A stretch of DNA of 22,441 bases, taken from positions 1 through 22,441 of the forward strand of contig CAZMGT010000058.1 of assembly GCA_964565895.1 (NCBI GenBank). The letters run 5' to 3'. The notes beneath the pieces were generated by a model, which worked only from the letters and a program-made list of their open reading frames with translations, was not told where the DNA came from and made no database searches. This DNA comes from CAZMGT01 sp964565895 (GTDB lineage Bacteria; Armatimonadota; Zipacnadia; UBA1398; CAZMGT01). Of the stretch, positions 7,611 to 15,677 are shown one piece after another. The position numbers and the translations under genes are program-made. The first letter of the stretch is position 1; each line of letters starts with the position of its first letter.

Positions 7611-10600
7611 CTACCAGCGCAGGGAGACCTCCACCGCCGAGCCCTCGCCCACCACGGCCTCGCGCCGCAGGGCGAGGCGCACCTCCGCCCCGTTTCGCGC
7701 CACCCTCGCCCGCACCGGCCTCCCGCCCACGCGCACCTCGGCGCTCAGTCGGCGCGCGCCCTCGGGCACGGCAAACACCAACTCGCGCACGACAAGCCGC
7801 CCGTGGCGCACCTCGATCCGCTCCAATTGCTCGCGCTGCCCGCGCCGCTGGACGAACAGCCCCCAGCACTCAGGCCCGGTGAAAAACGAGCGGTGGTCGT
7901 GCGGCCGCCAGCGCGGCTTAAACCCGATAATCCCCGCCGGCCCATCGAGCACCTGCCCCTGGCTGGCCAGAAGCAGCGCCCACGAGCTCATCGCTCGCGC
8001 GTAGAACTTGCCACACTCCAGCTCGTTAAACGGGTTCCCTCCCGGGCCGGAGTTCAGCCCCTCGCGCAGCACCCCGTCGTAGCGCCCGCGCGCGGTGGCC
8101 ACAATGCGCCGCGCCTCGTCGATCATCCCCTCATACACCAGCGCCCCAGCCACGGCATACTCGATCCCCGTCCACACCTCATCGGCGTAGCGGATGAACG
8201 GGTCGGGGCGGCCGCCGTGGGGCCAGGTGCACATAAGCAGCCCGCCCTCGGAGTCGATTACATAGCGCCGCGGCCGCTGGGTAAACCCGCGGAAGTTCTT
8301 GCGCAGGTTATACTTCACGATCGCGGCGAGCGCCGAGCGCACCCTCTCCCGCGGATACAGATAGCCGAGGTTTAGCTGATGCGCCCACCACTGGCCTAGG
8401 AGCTGGTCGCTGTGGCAGCCAGTGTTATAGTCCAGCCCCGGTGGCTGGCCTTCTACGCGCTCGGGAAGCTGGATGTAATACTCGCCGTTCCACAGCTTGG
8501 CGTTTTGGTTCTTCATCCCCGCCTCGCGAATCTTGCGCCAGCGCGCGGCCGTGTCGCGCTCGCCCATGATCTCCGCCATGCGTTCCGCGGCGGCCAGCGC
8601 GCACAGATACTGCGAGCCGATAAACGTATTCGCCCCGGAGACCTTGCAATCGTAGGTGTTCGGCTGCAGCCCCTGGGGCACGCCGTCGTGGTCGGGGTCG
8701 AGGTGCTCGATCATCCAGTCCATGGCCTTCTTTAAGTTCGGCCAAACCTGCTCCAGGAAGCTGCGGTCGGGGCTAAGCTGGTGCTCGCGCAAAGTGGCCA
8801 CGATCACCGCGGCGTGGCCGTCGAAGAACGCCCCCGTGGGCTTGTGCTGGCGGTGCGAGGTCTCGCCGTCCTCGTGTAGATAGACGAGCAGGTCGGATTT
8901 GCGCAGGTTGCGCCCGATCTCCGGAAACAGCCGAGCGTGGCTCTGGGCATAGTTCCACACGTGGGTGCAGTTTAGCGGGCAGCAGCGATAGCTTCCCTCA
9001 TAGCCTGCAAAATACCCCGCCTCGCTGCGCCAGCACGTCGGCCCGCGGAAAATTACGCTTTGCGAGGTCATTGCATCGAGAAACTCCTCGGGCAGGTTCG
9101 ACTGGTACACCGTGCGGTGGTAGAGCTCCGTGCGCTCCCACAACGCCCGGATGTTTTGGCATACGTAGCGCGCTACGGAGAGGGCGTCGGGAAACAGCCG
9201 GCTGTAGTAATTGCCCTTGTGCCCGAAGCGCTCGACGTTGGGGAAGTGCCAGGCGATGACAAACGTGCACGTCCGCTTTTCGCCGGGCTGGAGGACAAAC
9301 GGGACGGCAAGCGCCGCGTTATACGTCTTTCCGGGCGGGCTCTCGCCCGAGTCGCGCTCGCCGCTGACCTTTCCCGCCGCGCGAAATTCCTCACCCAGCG
9401 CCTCGCCATCCGTCCACTTCGCTGTAGCCGTCGCTCCCTCGTCGGGCGTGGCCAGGGCCATCGTGCCAAACGCCGGCGAGCCGCTCACAATGCGCTGGCC
9501 CTCGCCCAAGGGCACGCCCCGCGCTGCGGCGAGCAAGCGCGCGGCCCAGCTCCACGGCAAACCGCCCGCAAGACAAAGCACGACCTTTGCCTTGCCCAGG
9601 GGCCCGGCGACGATGAGCGGCTCACCGTTGGGCGCCGTGGCCCACACCTCATAGCCCTCTCCCAAGCGCAGGCCGCGCAGCCTCGTATACTCGCCCACCG
9701 CCCAGCGCTCGGTTATCCCCTCCAGGCAGCGTGCGGCCTCGGTGGGCGCGGCCTCGCCCCCCGCATGGGCTTTCTCTGCGCCGTCGAAGCGAATATCCAG
9801 TAGCTCGGCGACCTCTCCCAGGGGCCCGAGCACCTTGAGCAGCTCGTCCGGTTTTTCCTCGCTGAACACAATGTGGTCTACATTTATATGCCCCCAACCG
9901 CCGGTGTACCGATCGACGATTTCGATCGTCGCCTGCTTGCCCAGAAACTCGCTTACGTCCCACGAGGCGGGCTCCAGCCGCTCGTTGTTTCGCCCCGTGG
10001 CCGTGCGCACAACCTTGCCGTCGACGCGCAGGTTAATGCACGTTTTGCCCGGGTGATTGCCCCCGCCGATGAGAAAGCCGATGTACTTTTTCTCGATGGT
10101 AAACGGGCGCGAGATAAGCTCGCCCCGGGCGCGGTCGTTGGGCAAGAACGTGTTCACCAAACGCCGGCCGATGAACCCGGTTACGGGCTGCTGGCCGCGC
10201 GAGGCCCCTGTGTGGGGGGCGGAGCCAAACGCCGTCCCCTTTACCGTCCACCCCTCGTAGCTGTCCTTCTCGAAGTCCTCGAAGACGACGAGCCCCGCCG
10301 CCTGGCGCCGCTCGCGCACTGCGCGCAGGCGCTCAAACAGCGCGGGCTTAAGCCCACACACGACGATTCCCCCGCCGTGCTGGGCCATGTGCGCGGCCTG
10401 GGCGAAAAACTCCGCCTCGCTTAACCCGCGGCCGTCGGCGCCCCCGCCCAGCTCAGAAACCCAGAGCAGCTCCGGGCCCTCGACCTCCGCCCCACTGCTT
10501 TCGCGCACCTTAAGCTTGCCCGAGGGCGGGGGAACGCCTAGCCCGTGCATGTCGATCGCCGTCATTTCTCGCTCGCGCACAACAATGTTTCTGTTGCGGC

Positions 10601-11297
10601 CATAGCCCGGGCCGGAAACTCCCTGCACACCGGGGCGCCCTCGCCCGCCCACGGCGTTCTGCAGGCTGCCCAGCACGGAGACCTCCACCGGGGCATTCCA
10701 GCGGTTTTCCGCGGTTATCCGAAAGATGGCGCAGGGGAGCGAGGAGTTGTCCGTATCGGTCGGGATAAGCGGGTTAAACGCCTCGAGGAAGACGTTTACG
10801 GGAAGCCCGGCGTCGCGGAAGCGCAGCCGCGCGATGGGGTAGCCGCCCTCGTAGCTCAGCGCGGCCATCGCGGGAAAGCCCGGCTCCGCCGCCGTCTGGA
10901 GCACGCGCACAACGGGCTCTCCCCCGCGCGGCCGGGCGCGCACGGCAAAGAAGCTCCCCGGCACACGCACCTCGGTGTAGTTATTGAAGATCTGCCACAC
11001 GCGAAGCACGCCCTGGCCGTCGAGCCAAATCGTTCCCGTGCCAATGCCTCCGATGGGCATGGCCACGGCCTCGAGGTGCTTGCCCTCGTAAACGCGGGGG
11101 CGGGTGACAGGGTAGTCTTCGCCGGCGGGCGTCTCGCCCACGGGCTGGGGCGGCTTTCTCTCCGCGGAGCTTTCGCTCCACCCGCCGGCCAGGCCAAAGC
11201 TCGCCACGCCGGCGAAAACCTTTTTTAAAAACCTCCTCCGGCTCTCCGCCGTCGGGCCGTTGGGGTCGCTTCGCCACTGGCAGCAGTCGCAATCCAT
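7611..11297 (-). CDS. Tat-exported GH116 glycosidase with inserted jelly-roll module
   Basis: The protein has 1228 residues from the ATG at 11297, chosen because GAGGGAG lies 9 nt upstream; an ATG at 11315 has no ribosome site. SRRRFLKK near residue 20 is a twin-arginine signal. The GBA2-type N-terminal domain (PIGGIGTGTIW, near 82-90) begins the fold. The (alpha/alpha)6 catalytic domain holds GYEGSYRCC (Glu767, nucleophile by comparison with TxGH116 and GBA2) and NTYDCKVSG (Asp883, acid/base), then VWTGIEY and NPFNELECGKFYARAMSSW. GH116 enzymes hydrolyse beta-glucosides or related beta-glycosides. Residues about 265-610 are an insertion: an alpha/beta segment, a jelly-roll (about 337-481, with AFGSAP, IGGGNHPGKTCINL and WGHINVDHIVFS) like that of GH32 levanase-type proteins, and further alpha/beta sequence. 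It is last in a five-gene run with sugar-processing neighbours. Confidence 0.93.
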   Translation of the reverse strand: MDCDCCQWRSDPNGPTAESRRRFLKKVFAGVASFGLAGGWSESSAERKPPQPVGETPAGEDYPVTRPRVYEGKHLEAVAMPIGGIGTGTIWLDGQGVLRVWQIFNNYTEVRVPGSFFAVRARPRGGEPVVRVLQTAAEPGFPAMAALSYEGGYPIARLRFRDAGLPVNVFLEAFNPLIPTDTDNSSLPCAIFRITAENRWNAPVEVSVLGSLQNAVGGRGRPGVQGVSGPGYGRNRNIVVREREMTAIDMHGLGVPPPSGKLKVRESSGAEVEGPELLWVSELGGGADGRGLSEAEFFAQAAHMAQHGGGIVVCGLKPALFERLRAVRERRQAAGLVVFEDFEKDSYEGWTVKGTAFGSAPHTGASRGQQPVTGFIGRRLVNTFLPNDRARGELISRPFTIEKKYIGFLIGGGNHPGKTCINLRVDGKVVRTATGRNNERLEPASWDVSEFLGKQATIEIVDRYTGGWGHINVDHIVFSEEKPDELLKVLGPLGEVAELLDIRFDGAEKAHAGGEAAPTEAARCLEGITERWAVGEYTRLRGLRLGEGYEVWATAPNGEPLIVAGPLGKAKVVLCLAGGLPWSWAARLLAAARGVPLGEGQRIVSGSPAFGTMALATPDEGATATAKWTDGEALGEEFRAAGKVSGERDSGESPPGKTYNAALAVPFVLQPGEKRTCTFVIAWHFPNVERFGHKGNYYSRLFPDALSVARYVCQNIRALWERTELYHRTVYQSNLPEEFLDAMTSQSVIFRGPTCWRSEAGYFAGYEGSYRCCPLNCTHVWNYAQSHARLFPEIGRNLRKSDLLVYLHEDGETSHRQHKPTGAFFDGHAAVIVATLREHQLSPDRSFLEQVWPNLKKAMDWMIEHLDPDHDGVPQGLQPNTYDCKVSGANTFIGSQYLCALAAAERMAEIMGERDTAARWRKIREAGMKNQNAKLWNGEYYIQLPERVEGQPPGLDYNTGCHSDQLLGQWWAHQLNLGYLYPRERVRSALAAIVKYNLRKNFRGFTQRPRRYVIDSEGGLLMCTWPHGGRPDPFIRYADEVWTGIEYAVAGALVYEGMIDEARRIVATARGRYDGVLREGLNSGPGGNPFNELECGKFYARAMSSWALLLASQGQVLDGPAGIIGFKPRWRPHDHRSFFTGPECWGLFVQRRGQREQLERIEVRHGRLVVRELVFAVPEGARRLSAEVRVGGRPVRARVARNGAEVRLALRREAVVGEGSAVEVSLRW

Positions 11298-11362
11298 TCC
11301 CTCTCGCTCCCTCATGCTTAGGTTTGCTCAAGAGTGCGGGAAGAGACGCGCCTTCCTTCCCC

Positions 11363-11394
11363 TGGCGCGCGCAGCGCTCCTTCCTGCGCGCCCA
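11363..11394. repeat. Hairpin between isomerase-like and GH116 genes
   Basis: TGGCGCGCGCAG and CTGCGCGCCCA pair almost perfectly around a 9-nt loop in the 123-bp gap. No T-run follows, so it looks more like an mRNA processing or stability element than a terminator. GC richness makes chance pairing possible. Confidence 0.3.
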
Positions 11395-11420
11395 GCCCTC
11401 GCCTCAGGCTTGGCGCGTCC

Positions 11421-12860
11421 CTAAAGGTCTGCGCCGCGCAGCCAAGCTTCGATCTCCGCTGGGGTAGGGGAGACGGAGTCAAACTGCACCCCGGGCAGAT
11501 AGCGGCACGCTTCGTAAAGCACAGGCGCGACATGCCCGTGAATGCCCACTACGTGGTGGATATATGGCCCGCGAGCAAGATGCGCCTCCCACTTCGGCCA
11601 GTCGTCTACCTCAACCCAAACATAGGTCCCATGCGTCGCCGGGCCGTCCGTCCCCCGGGCGTGGCCGCAGAACAGCTTATATTGCCCGCCCTCGCCGTCG
11701 AAGCGCACGATGCTAATCTCGCCCCCGCGGATGCGGCAGTTAACCGTGCCCGGGCGGGCGTCGGGGAGGACGGGATGGTGGGCCATTTTCGGCTCCTCGC
11801 CCTCGGCGCGCAGGCTGAGGGGAAACACGCCGCAGTGCCACAGCAGCTCGGCGTTTTCGTTGGTGGGATGGCGAATGGTTAGGTCGGCGAAAAACGTGGG
11901 CGTCTCGCCCAGTCGCGCCGCTTGGGCGAGCGCCGCGGTTATCGCCCCGTGTATGTCCGTCTCGCAGGCTACGGGAAGGCCCTCGCCCGTGAGCACGCCA
12001 TTGATGTAGCAGGGCATAATGCCAAACGCATCTTGCAGCGCGGACCAGCATTGGATGCACAGCGCGGAAAGCTCCTCTTCCTCAGCCCATTGCCCCAGGG
12101 CGAGGTAAAGCGCGGCCATGCGCTCCACGGCGTCGCTGTCCACCGCGGAAAGATCTAGCTCGCGGGCAAAGCGCTGAACCGTCTCGCGGACAAGCTCCGG
12201 CTCGTCGCTGAGCACAGCCCGCGCGCGGTCGAGCATCTCCCCCAAGCCCACGGGCACGACCTGTATCCCAAACCGGCTGAGCAGCTCGCCTTCGTTACAA
12301 ATTACCGTCCAAAACGGCCCGGGCCGCGTGCCCACCTGGCCGATGCGCAGGCGGCGAAACTCGCGCACCACAGCCGCGGCGGCGACGAAGTTTCTAAACC
12401 CGCGCTCAAACAGCGGGTCGTCCAGCGCGCAGTTGACAATGTAGGAAAACGGAACCCCCAGCCGCTGGAGGATCTTGCTTGTGGCAAGCATACCGCACTG
12501 CGTGTCGCGCAGGCGCGTGCCATCGGGCAGGGGGGCCTCGTCGCGCGGGCCCCAGAGGAGAAGGGGCAGGGGAAGCTCCTTGCCCAAAAGCGCAACGGCG
12601 TCCTCTGTGCCGAAGTTGCAGTGGGGGCAGAAAATGGCGTCCACGCCCGCCGCGCAAAAACGCTCGACTACCGCGGGAACGTCGCGCCGGTCGAACAGCA
12701 GCCCGTCCTCGTTGATCCCCTCGATGTTAACGAGGTCAAACCCCCACTCGCGCAGCCGCCGCTCGACAAGCGTTTTGTGGCGCAACGCGTCCTCTCTGCT
12801 GAACACCGTGCGCCGCGTGGGGGCATAGCCGACCTTCACGGAAAAGTCGCGCCGCGTCAT
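11421..12860 (-). CDS. L-fucose/L-arabinose isomerase-like protein
   Basis: The 479-residue protein has the two-part fold of the FucI/AraA-like isomerases. An N-terminal Rossmann-type part carries AIFCPHCNFGTEDAVA and LLWGPRDE; a C-terminal part carries ALCIQCWSALQDAFG, ACETDIHGA (E300, D302), FFADLTIRHPTNE (D326) and YIHHVVGIHGH (H435/H436). E300, D326 and one of these His residues fit the Mn-binding Glu, Asp and His of FucI. Such enzymes interconvert aldose and ketose sugars in the cytoplasm; many members are uncharacterised and the substrate cannot be read from sequence. The ATG at 12860 is used because AGGTGA lies 5 nt upstream; GTG 12869 and ATG 12866 are alternatives. It lies inside the sugar-related gene run, before GH116. 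Confidence 0.88.
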   Translation of the reverse strand: MTRRDFSVKVGYAPTRRTVFSREDALRHKTLVERRLREWGFDLVNIEGINEDGLLFDRRDVPAVVERFCAAGVDAIFCPHCNFGTEDAVALLGKELPLPLLLWGPRDEAPLPDGTRLRDTQCGMLATSKILQRLGVPFSYIVNCALDDPLFERGFRNFVAAAAVVREFRRLRIGQVGTRPGPFWTVICNEGELLSRFGIQVVPVGLGEMLDRARAVLSDEPELVRETVQRFARELDLSAVDSDAVERMAALYLALGQWAEEEELSALCIQCWSALQDAFGIMPCYINGVLTGEGLPVACETDIHGAITAALAQAARLGETPTFFADLTIRHPTNENAELLWHCGVFPLSLRAEGEEPKMAHHPVLPDARPGTVNCRIRGGEISIVRFDGEGGQYKLFCGHARGTDGPATHGTYVWVEVDDWPKWEAHLARGPYIHHVVGIHGHVAPVLYEACRYLPGVQFDSVSPTPAEIEAWLRGADL

Positions 12861-12944
12861 CGCCATCACCTGCCGCTTGGGGGCAAGGATACGCAGGGAA
12901 GGGCGAGCTCACCTTCTACGATGGGGCAATTGGCGCTTGTCGCG

Positions 12945-13283
12945 CTAATCCGCGGCGACAAGGCGCAGGGGAGGGCGCGTGGGGAGCTGCAAATATGCCG
13001 GTCGGCGGCGGCTAGGAGGCACACTCTGCACCACGCGCCACCCAGCCCGCCCCGGCTCGCCAACGAGCGAAAGGTGGCCCGTGGGGGCGAACACCGCGCA
13101 CTGCGGGCACAGCGCCGCGATGCACCGCGCGGCGCGCAGGTCGCGCTCGAACCACTCCTCCGCCCCGCTGCGCTCGATGGCCTGCACGGCGCTGCCGACA
13201 AGGTCGATGTACTGAATCTCCGCCGGCCGCTCGTTAAAGGTAATCGTCCGCGGGCGACGGATCGGTCCGAAGATGGGGTCCAT
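12945..13283 (-). CDS. Conserved-looking 112-residue protein of unknown function
   Basis: I do not recognise this family. The frame begins with ATG after AAGGGAAGG, keeps the high third-position GC of its neighbours for about the first 85 codons, and fits cleanly between two genes of the same strand (58 and 84 bp gaps). It starts MDPIFGPIRRPRTITF and has a central segment with three Cys in ARCIAALCPQCAVF, spaced C-x5-C-x2-C, which could hold a metal or be redox-active. The last 25 or so codons are richer in basic and Pro residues with weaker codon bias, so the true 3' end could differ. There is no signal peptide or membrane segment. Confidence 0.6.
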   Translation of the reverse strand: MDPIFGPIRRPRTITFNERPAEIQYIDLVGSAVQAIERSGAEEWFERDLRAARCIAALCPQCAVFAPTGHLSLVGEPGRAGWRVVQSVPPSRRRPAYLQLPTRPPLRLVAAD

Positions 13284-13341
13284 GGCCTTCCCTTTCGCGC
13301 TCTTTTTCTAGTTCGCCAGCGCCGCGGCGGCTCCTTGGCCG

Positions 13342-15255
13342 CTAGCGGGAAATGTTAACCTCCACACCCTCCCGCCGCAGGCGCACCTGCGCCGAGGGCA
13401 ACGGCCCCGCGGCATCTGCGGCATCCACGCGGCACTCGCCCACGCCTTCCAGCCGCACGGCATAGCCGCGGCCGCTTTTGCTAATCGCCCGCACGCGCGC
13501 CGACGTCGCGCTTGGGCTGGCCAAGCAGCCGGCCTGCCACGACGCGCTGCGCAGCTCGCCCGGGCCCAGGGTGAGCGCCAATGCGACGCCGTCTACCTCA
13601 AGCACGCACTGCGCGGGGATGTCCGCGGCATTGAGCAAATACGCCGTCCCCAAGCAGTCCTCGCTTTCCTCGCCTTCGTCGTAAACGGCAAAGCGCACCG
13701 TGTGCGGCGCGCGCAGGCGCACTCTTCCCCGCTGGCCGGCGAGGATCATGCGCAGGACCTCAAGCGCAAAGCGCTCCATACCCCACGAGCCAAAGTAGTT
13801 CGCCGCGGTGAGCAGGTAGGCAAAACCCTCCCCGCAGCGGTTCTCGACAAGCAGGGGCGCGCCCCCGCCCCCGGAGACGATCGTCTCCGCCACGGCAAGC
13901 ACGCGCCCCGTGGTGAGCGAGATATCCACGGGCTCGATCGCCCCCGTGGGGACGATCACCGCCTCGTCCACCGGCGCGCGGTATAGCGGGCACGCGGGCT
14001 GGGCGACAAACCGCGCGCCGCGCTGAGCCACGTCGCGCTCCAGGTGCAGGCGGCAGCCGAACAACTCGGCGACATCGCCCGCGCGCAAAAACTCCATCCA
14101 CTGGCTGCGCGCTTGGGCTACGGAAAGCTGGGGCGCCGCGGCGAGCAGGTGGCCCCCGCCGCGCACGTAGTCCACCAGCTTCTCGTAGTTCTCCTCGGTC
14201 ATCGTGTTCCAGCCGAGCATGATCAGGCAGGAATACGGCTCGAGGGCCTCGCGCGGCGCGGAGAGGGGGACGATGTCTACCTGCCCCAGGGGGAGGGGCA
14301 CCTCGCTCCCCGCCCCCCGCCAGGGCTGCTCCTCGTAGATCAGCCGCGGAAGAAGCTCCCAGTCGCGCTCTGCGTCGGAATATTCAAACTCCAGGTTTTG
14401 CCACTGGTTCCAGAGAACGGTGCTCGCCGTTCCGGCATAGCCCGCAGCGTGGCCGAAAAGAACGCCCACGCGGACAAACGGCCCCTCGGGCGGGCGCTCG
14501 TGCGCGCACTGCCAGCCCTCAAACGCCTGCTTTAGCTCAGCAAGGCCCTCGGGCGCGGCGGCCAGCACATAGCTTGCCCCCGCGACAAAAGCGGCCAAGG
14601 CCACCGCTTTGGGCTCGACCCCGGGCCCGATGACTACGCCCCACTCGCCGGAGCCGAACGCCGCGGAGGCCCCACGCGCGGCGGCCATGGCCAGCGCGGG
14701 GTCCGGCCCGCCGGCGTCGATGTAGGCGAGCGGAATATCTACCCCCGCCTCGCAAATCATCCCCTGAAGCAGCGAGCCATCTACGGCAAGCACGGGCTCG
14801 ATCCCCAGCCCGATGTCCACATCGGCGCGGGCAACAAGCTCGGTCATCAGCGCCTCGTGGGCCTCGGTCATGGAGTTCAAAAACGGCGGCTCGGGATACT
14901 CCCCGCCAAGCTTGGAGCGGTGAAAGGTGAATGTTGCAGTAGGGTGCTCCAAAACATCGCCCAGCCAAAACTCGCCGCCCGCTTGGCGGACGCCGGCGAC
15001 CAGTTGCTCCGTCCAGTAAACATCGGCGCCAAACTCGTGCAGCCGCCCCTGCGTGTGCGAGAAGGCAAACGCCACCTGCCGCTCGGCGCAGCGCCGAGCG
15101 ACATCGAGCCACCACTCCGCCGGTGGGGCCTCGCTCCCGATGCGCACCACGGCAAACCCCCCGGGGCCGAGGTCGAGCACCGGCGCGACGGTCTTCGCTG
15201 CGTCCTCTTGCGCGGGGAGCACGGCGCCGATGCGCAGCGCGCACCCATTGCCCAT
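13342..15255 (-). CDS. Putative glycoside hydrolase-like protein: TIM barrel, amidotransferase-like and beta-sandwich domains
   Basis: The 637-residue protein has no signal peptide. Residues 1-250 look like a barrel with alternating strands (GFAVVRIGSE, VAFAFSHTQGRL, IGLGIEPVLAVDG, WGVVIGPG). Residues about 260-405 (VRVGVLF...LIMLGWNTMT...YVRGGGHLLAAAP) look like the class-I amidotransferase-like fold found in GH42-type enzymes. The remainder, ending in short beta segments, looks like a C-terminal sandwich. The order recalls GH42 beta-galactosidases, but I do not recognise the family. Glu103 (LGDVLEHPTATF) and Glu204 (SGEWGVV) are possible catalytic acids, inferred from position only. ATG 15255 is preceded by AAGGTGA at 6 nt. 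It follows the DUF1232 gene by 15 bp. Confidence 0.72.
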   Translation of the reverse strand: MGNGCALRIGAVLPAQEDAAKTVAPVLDLGPGGFAVVRIGSEAPPAEWWLDVARRCAERQVAFAFSHTQGRLHEFGADVYWTEQLVAGVRQAGGEFWLGDVLEHPTATFTFHRSKLGGEYPEPPFLNSMTEAHEALMTELVARADVDIGLGIEPVLAVDGSLLQGMICEAGVDIPLAYIDAGGPDPALAMAAARGASAAFGSGEWGVVIGPGVEPKAVALAAFVAGASYVLAAAPEGLAELKQAFEGWQCAHERPPEGPFVRVGVLFGHAAGYAGTASTVLWNQWQNLEFEYSDAERDWELLPRLIYEEQPWRGAGSEVPLPLGQVDIVPLSAPREALEPYSCLIMLGWNTMTEENYEKLVDYVRGGGHLLAAAPQLSVAQARSQWMEFLRAGDVAELFGCRLHLERDVAQRGARFVAQPACPLYRAPVDEAVIVPTGAIEPVDISLTTGRVLAVAETIVSGGGGAPLLVENRCGEGFAYLLTAANYFGSWGMERFALEVLRMILAGQRGRVRLRAPHTVRFAVYDEGEESEDCLGTAYLLNAADIPAQCVLEVDGVALALTLGPGELRSASWQAGCLASPSATSARVRAISKSGRGYAVRLEGVGECRVDAADAAGPLPSAQVRLRREGVEVNISR

Positions 15256-15270
15256 CTTCGCTCACCTTGC

Positions 15271-15555
15271 TCAGCGCAGCCCAAGGCGCCTCGCCCGCTC
15301 GGCGATCTGCGCCTTGTGCTCGAGCACTAGCTCGTTGGGGCACAACGCGAGGAACAGCCGGCAGGTTAGCACAAGCAGCAAAAGGTCGTCCAACTGCCCC
15401 AGCCCGGGAATGGCGATGTCCGGCAGTAGGTCATATGGCAAAATGAGGTATACTAGGGGGACGAGGAAGACCATTTTTGCCAACGGGCTTACGCGCTTGT
15501 CGCGCAGCAAGCGCCAAATCAGTTGGGCGACGTTAAGAACTCCGCGAACGCCCAT
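15271..15555 (-). CDS. DUF1232 (YkvA-like) small membrane protein
   Basis: The 94-residue protein carries the DUF1232 core YLILPYDLLPD-x-IPGLGQLDD (about 36-57) with flanking hydrophobic helices and a basic C-terminus. Family members are small membrane-associated proteins of unknown role. The ATG at 15555 is preceded by GGGGAGG at 4-5 nt, while the upstream in-frame extension to 15606 has no such support. It is the first gene of the minus-strand run toward GH116, behind a TATAAT box. Its relation to the sugar genes is unclear and may be only positional. Confidence 0.88.
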   Translation of the reverse strand: MGVRGVLNVAQLIWRLLRDKRVSPLAKMVFLVPLVYLILPYDLLPDIAIPGLGQLDDLLLLVLTCRLFLALCPNELVLEHKAQIAERARRLGLR

Positions 15556-15647
15556 GTTTCCTCCCCAAGCTGCTCGGGCATCGGTTCGTGCCCTCTGAGC
15601 GGCCAACCTGCCGCAGGCGCGAAGCCCCGCGTTACGCTCTGCACCGC

Positions 15648-15653
15648 ATTATA
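15648..15653 (-). promoter_or_regulatory. Candidate -10 box in the divergent intergenic region
   Basis: A perfect TATAAT on the minus strand lies 93 bp upstream of the DUF1232 start. The complementary strand reads TATACT at 15650-15655, which could serve the plus-strand TolB-like gene. Neither has a recognisable -35 hexamer at 16-18 nt, so both are tentative. Confidence 0.35.
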
Positions 15654-15677
15654 CTGCGAAAAAGGGAGTGATCGGCG

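Noticed and set aside
12866..13201. Alternative frame in the gap before the isomerase-like gene
   Set aside because: It overlaps the better-supported 112-codon frame, has poorer codon use, and would end in the isomerase ribosome site region.
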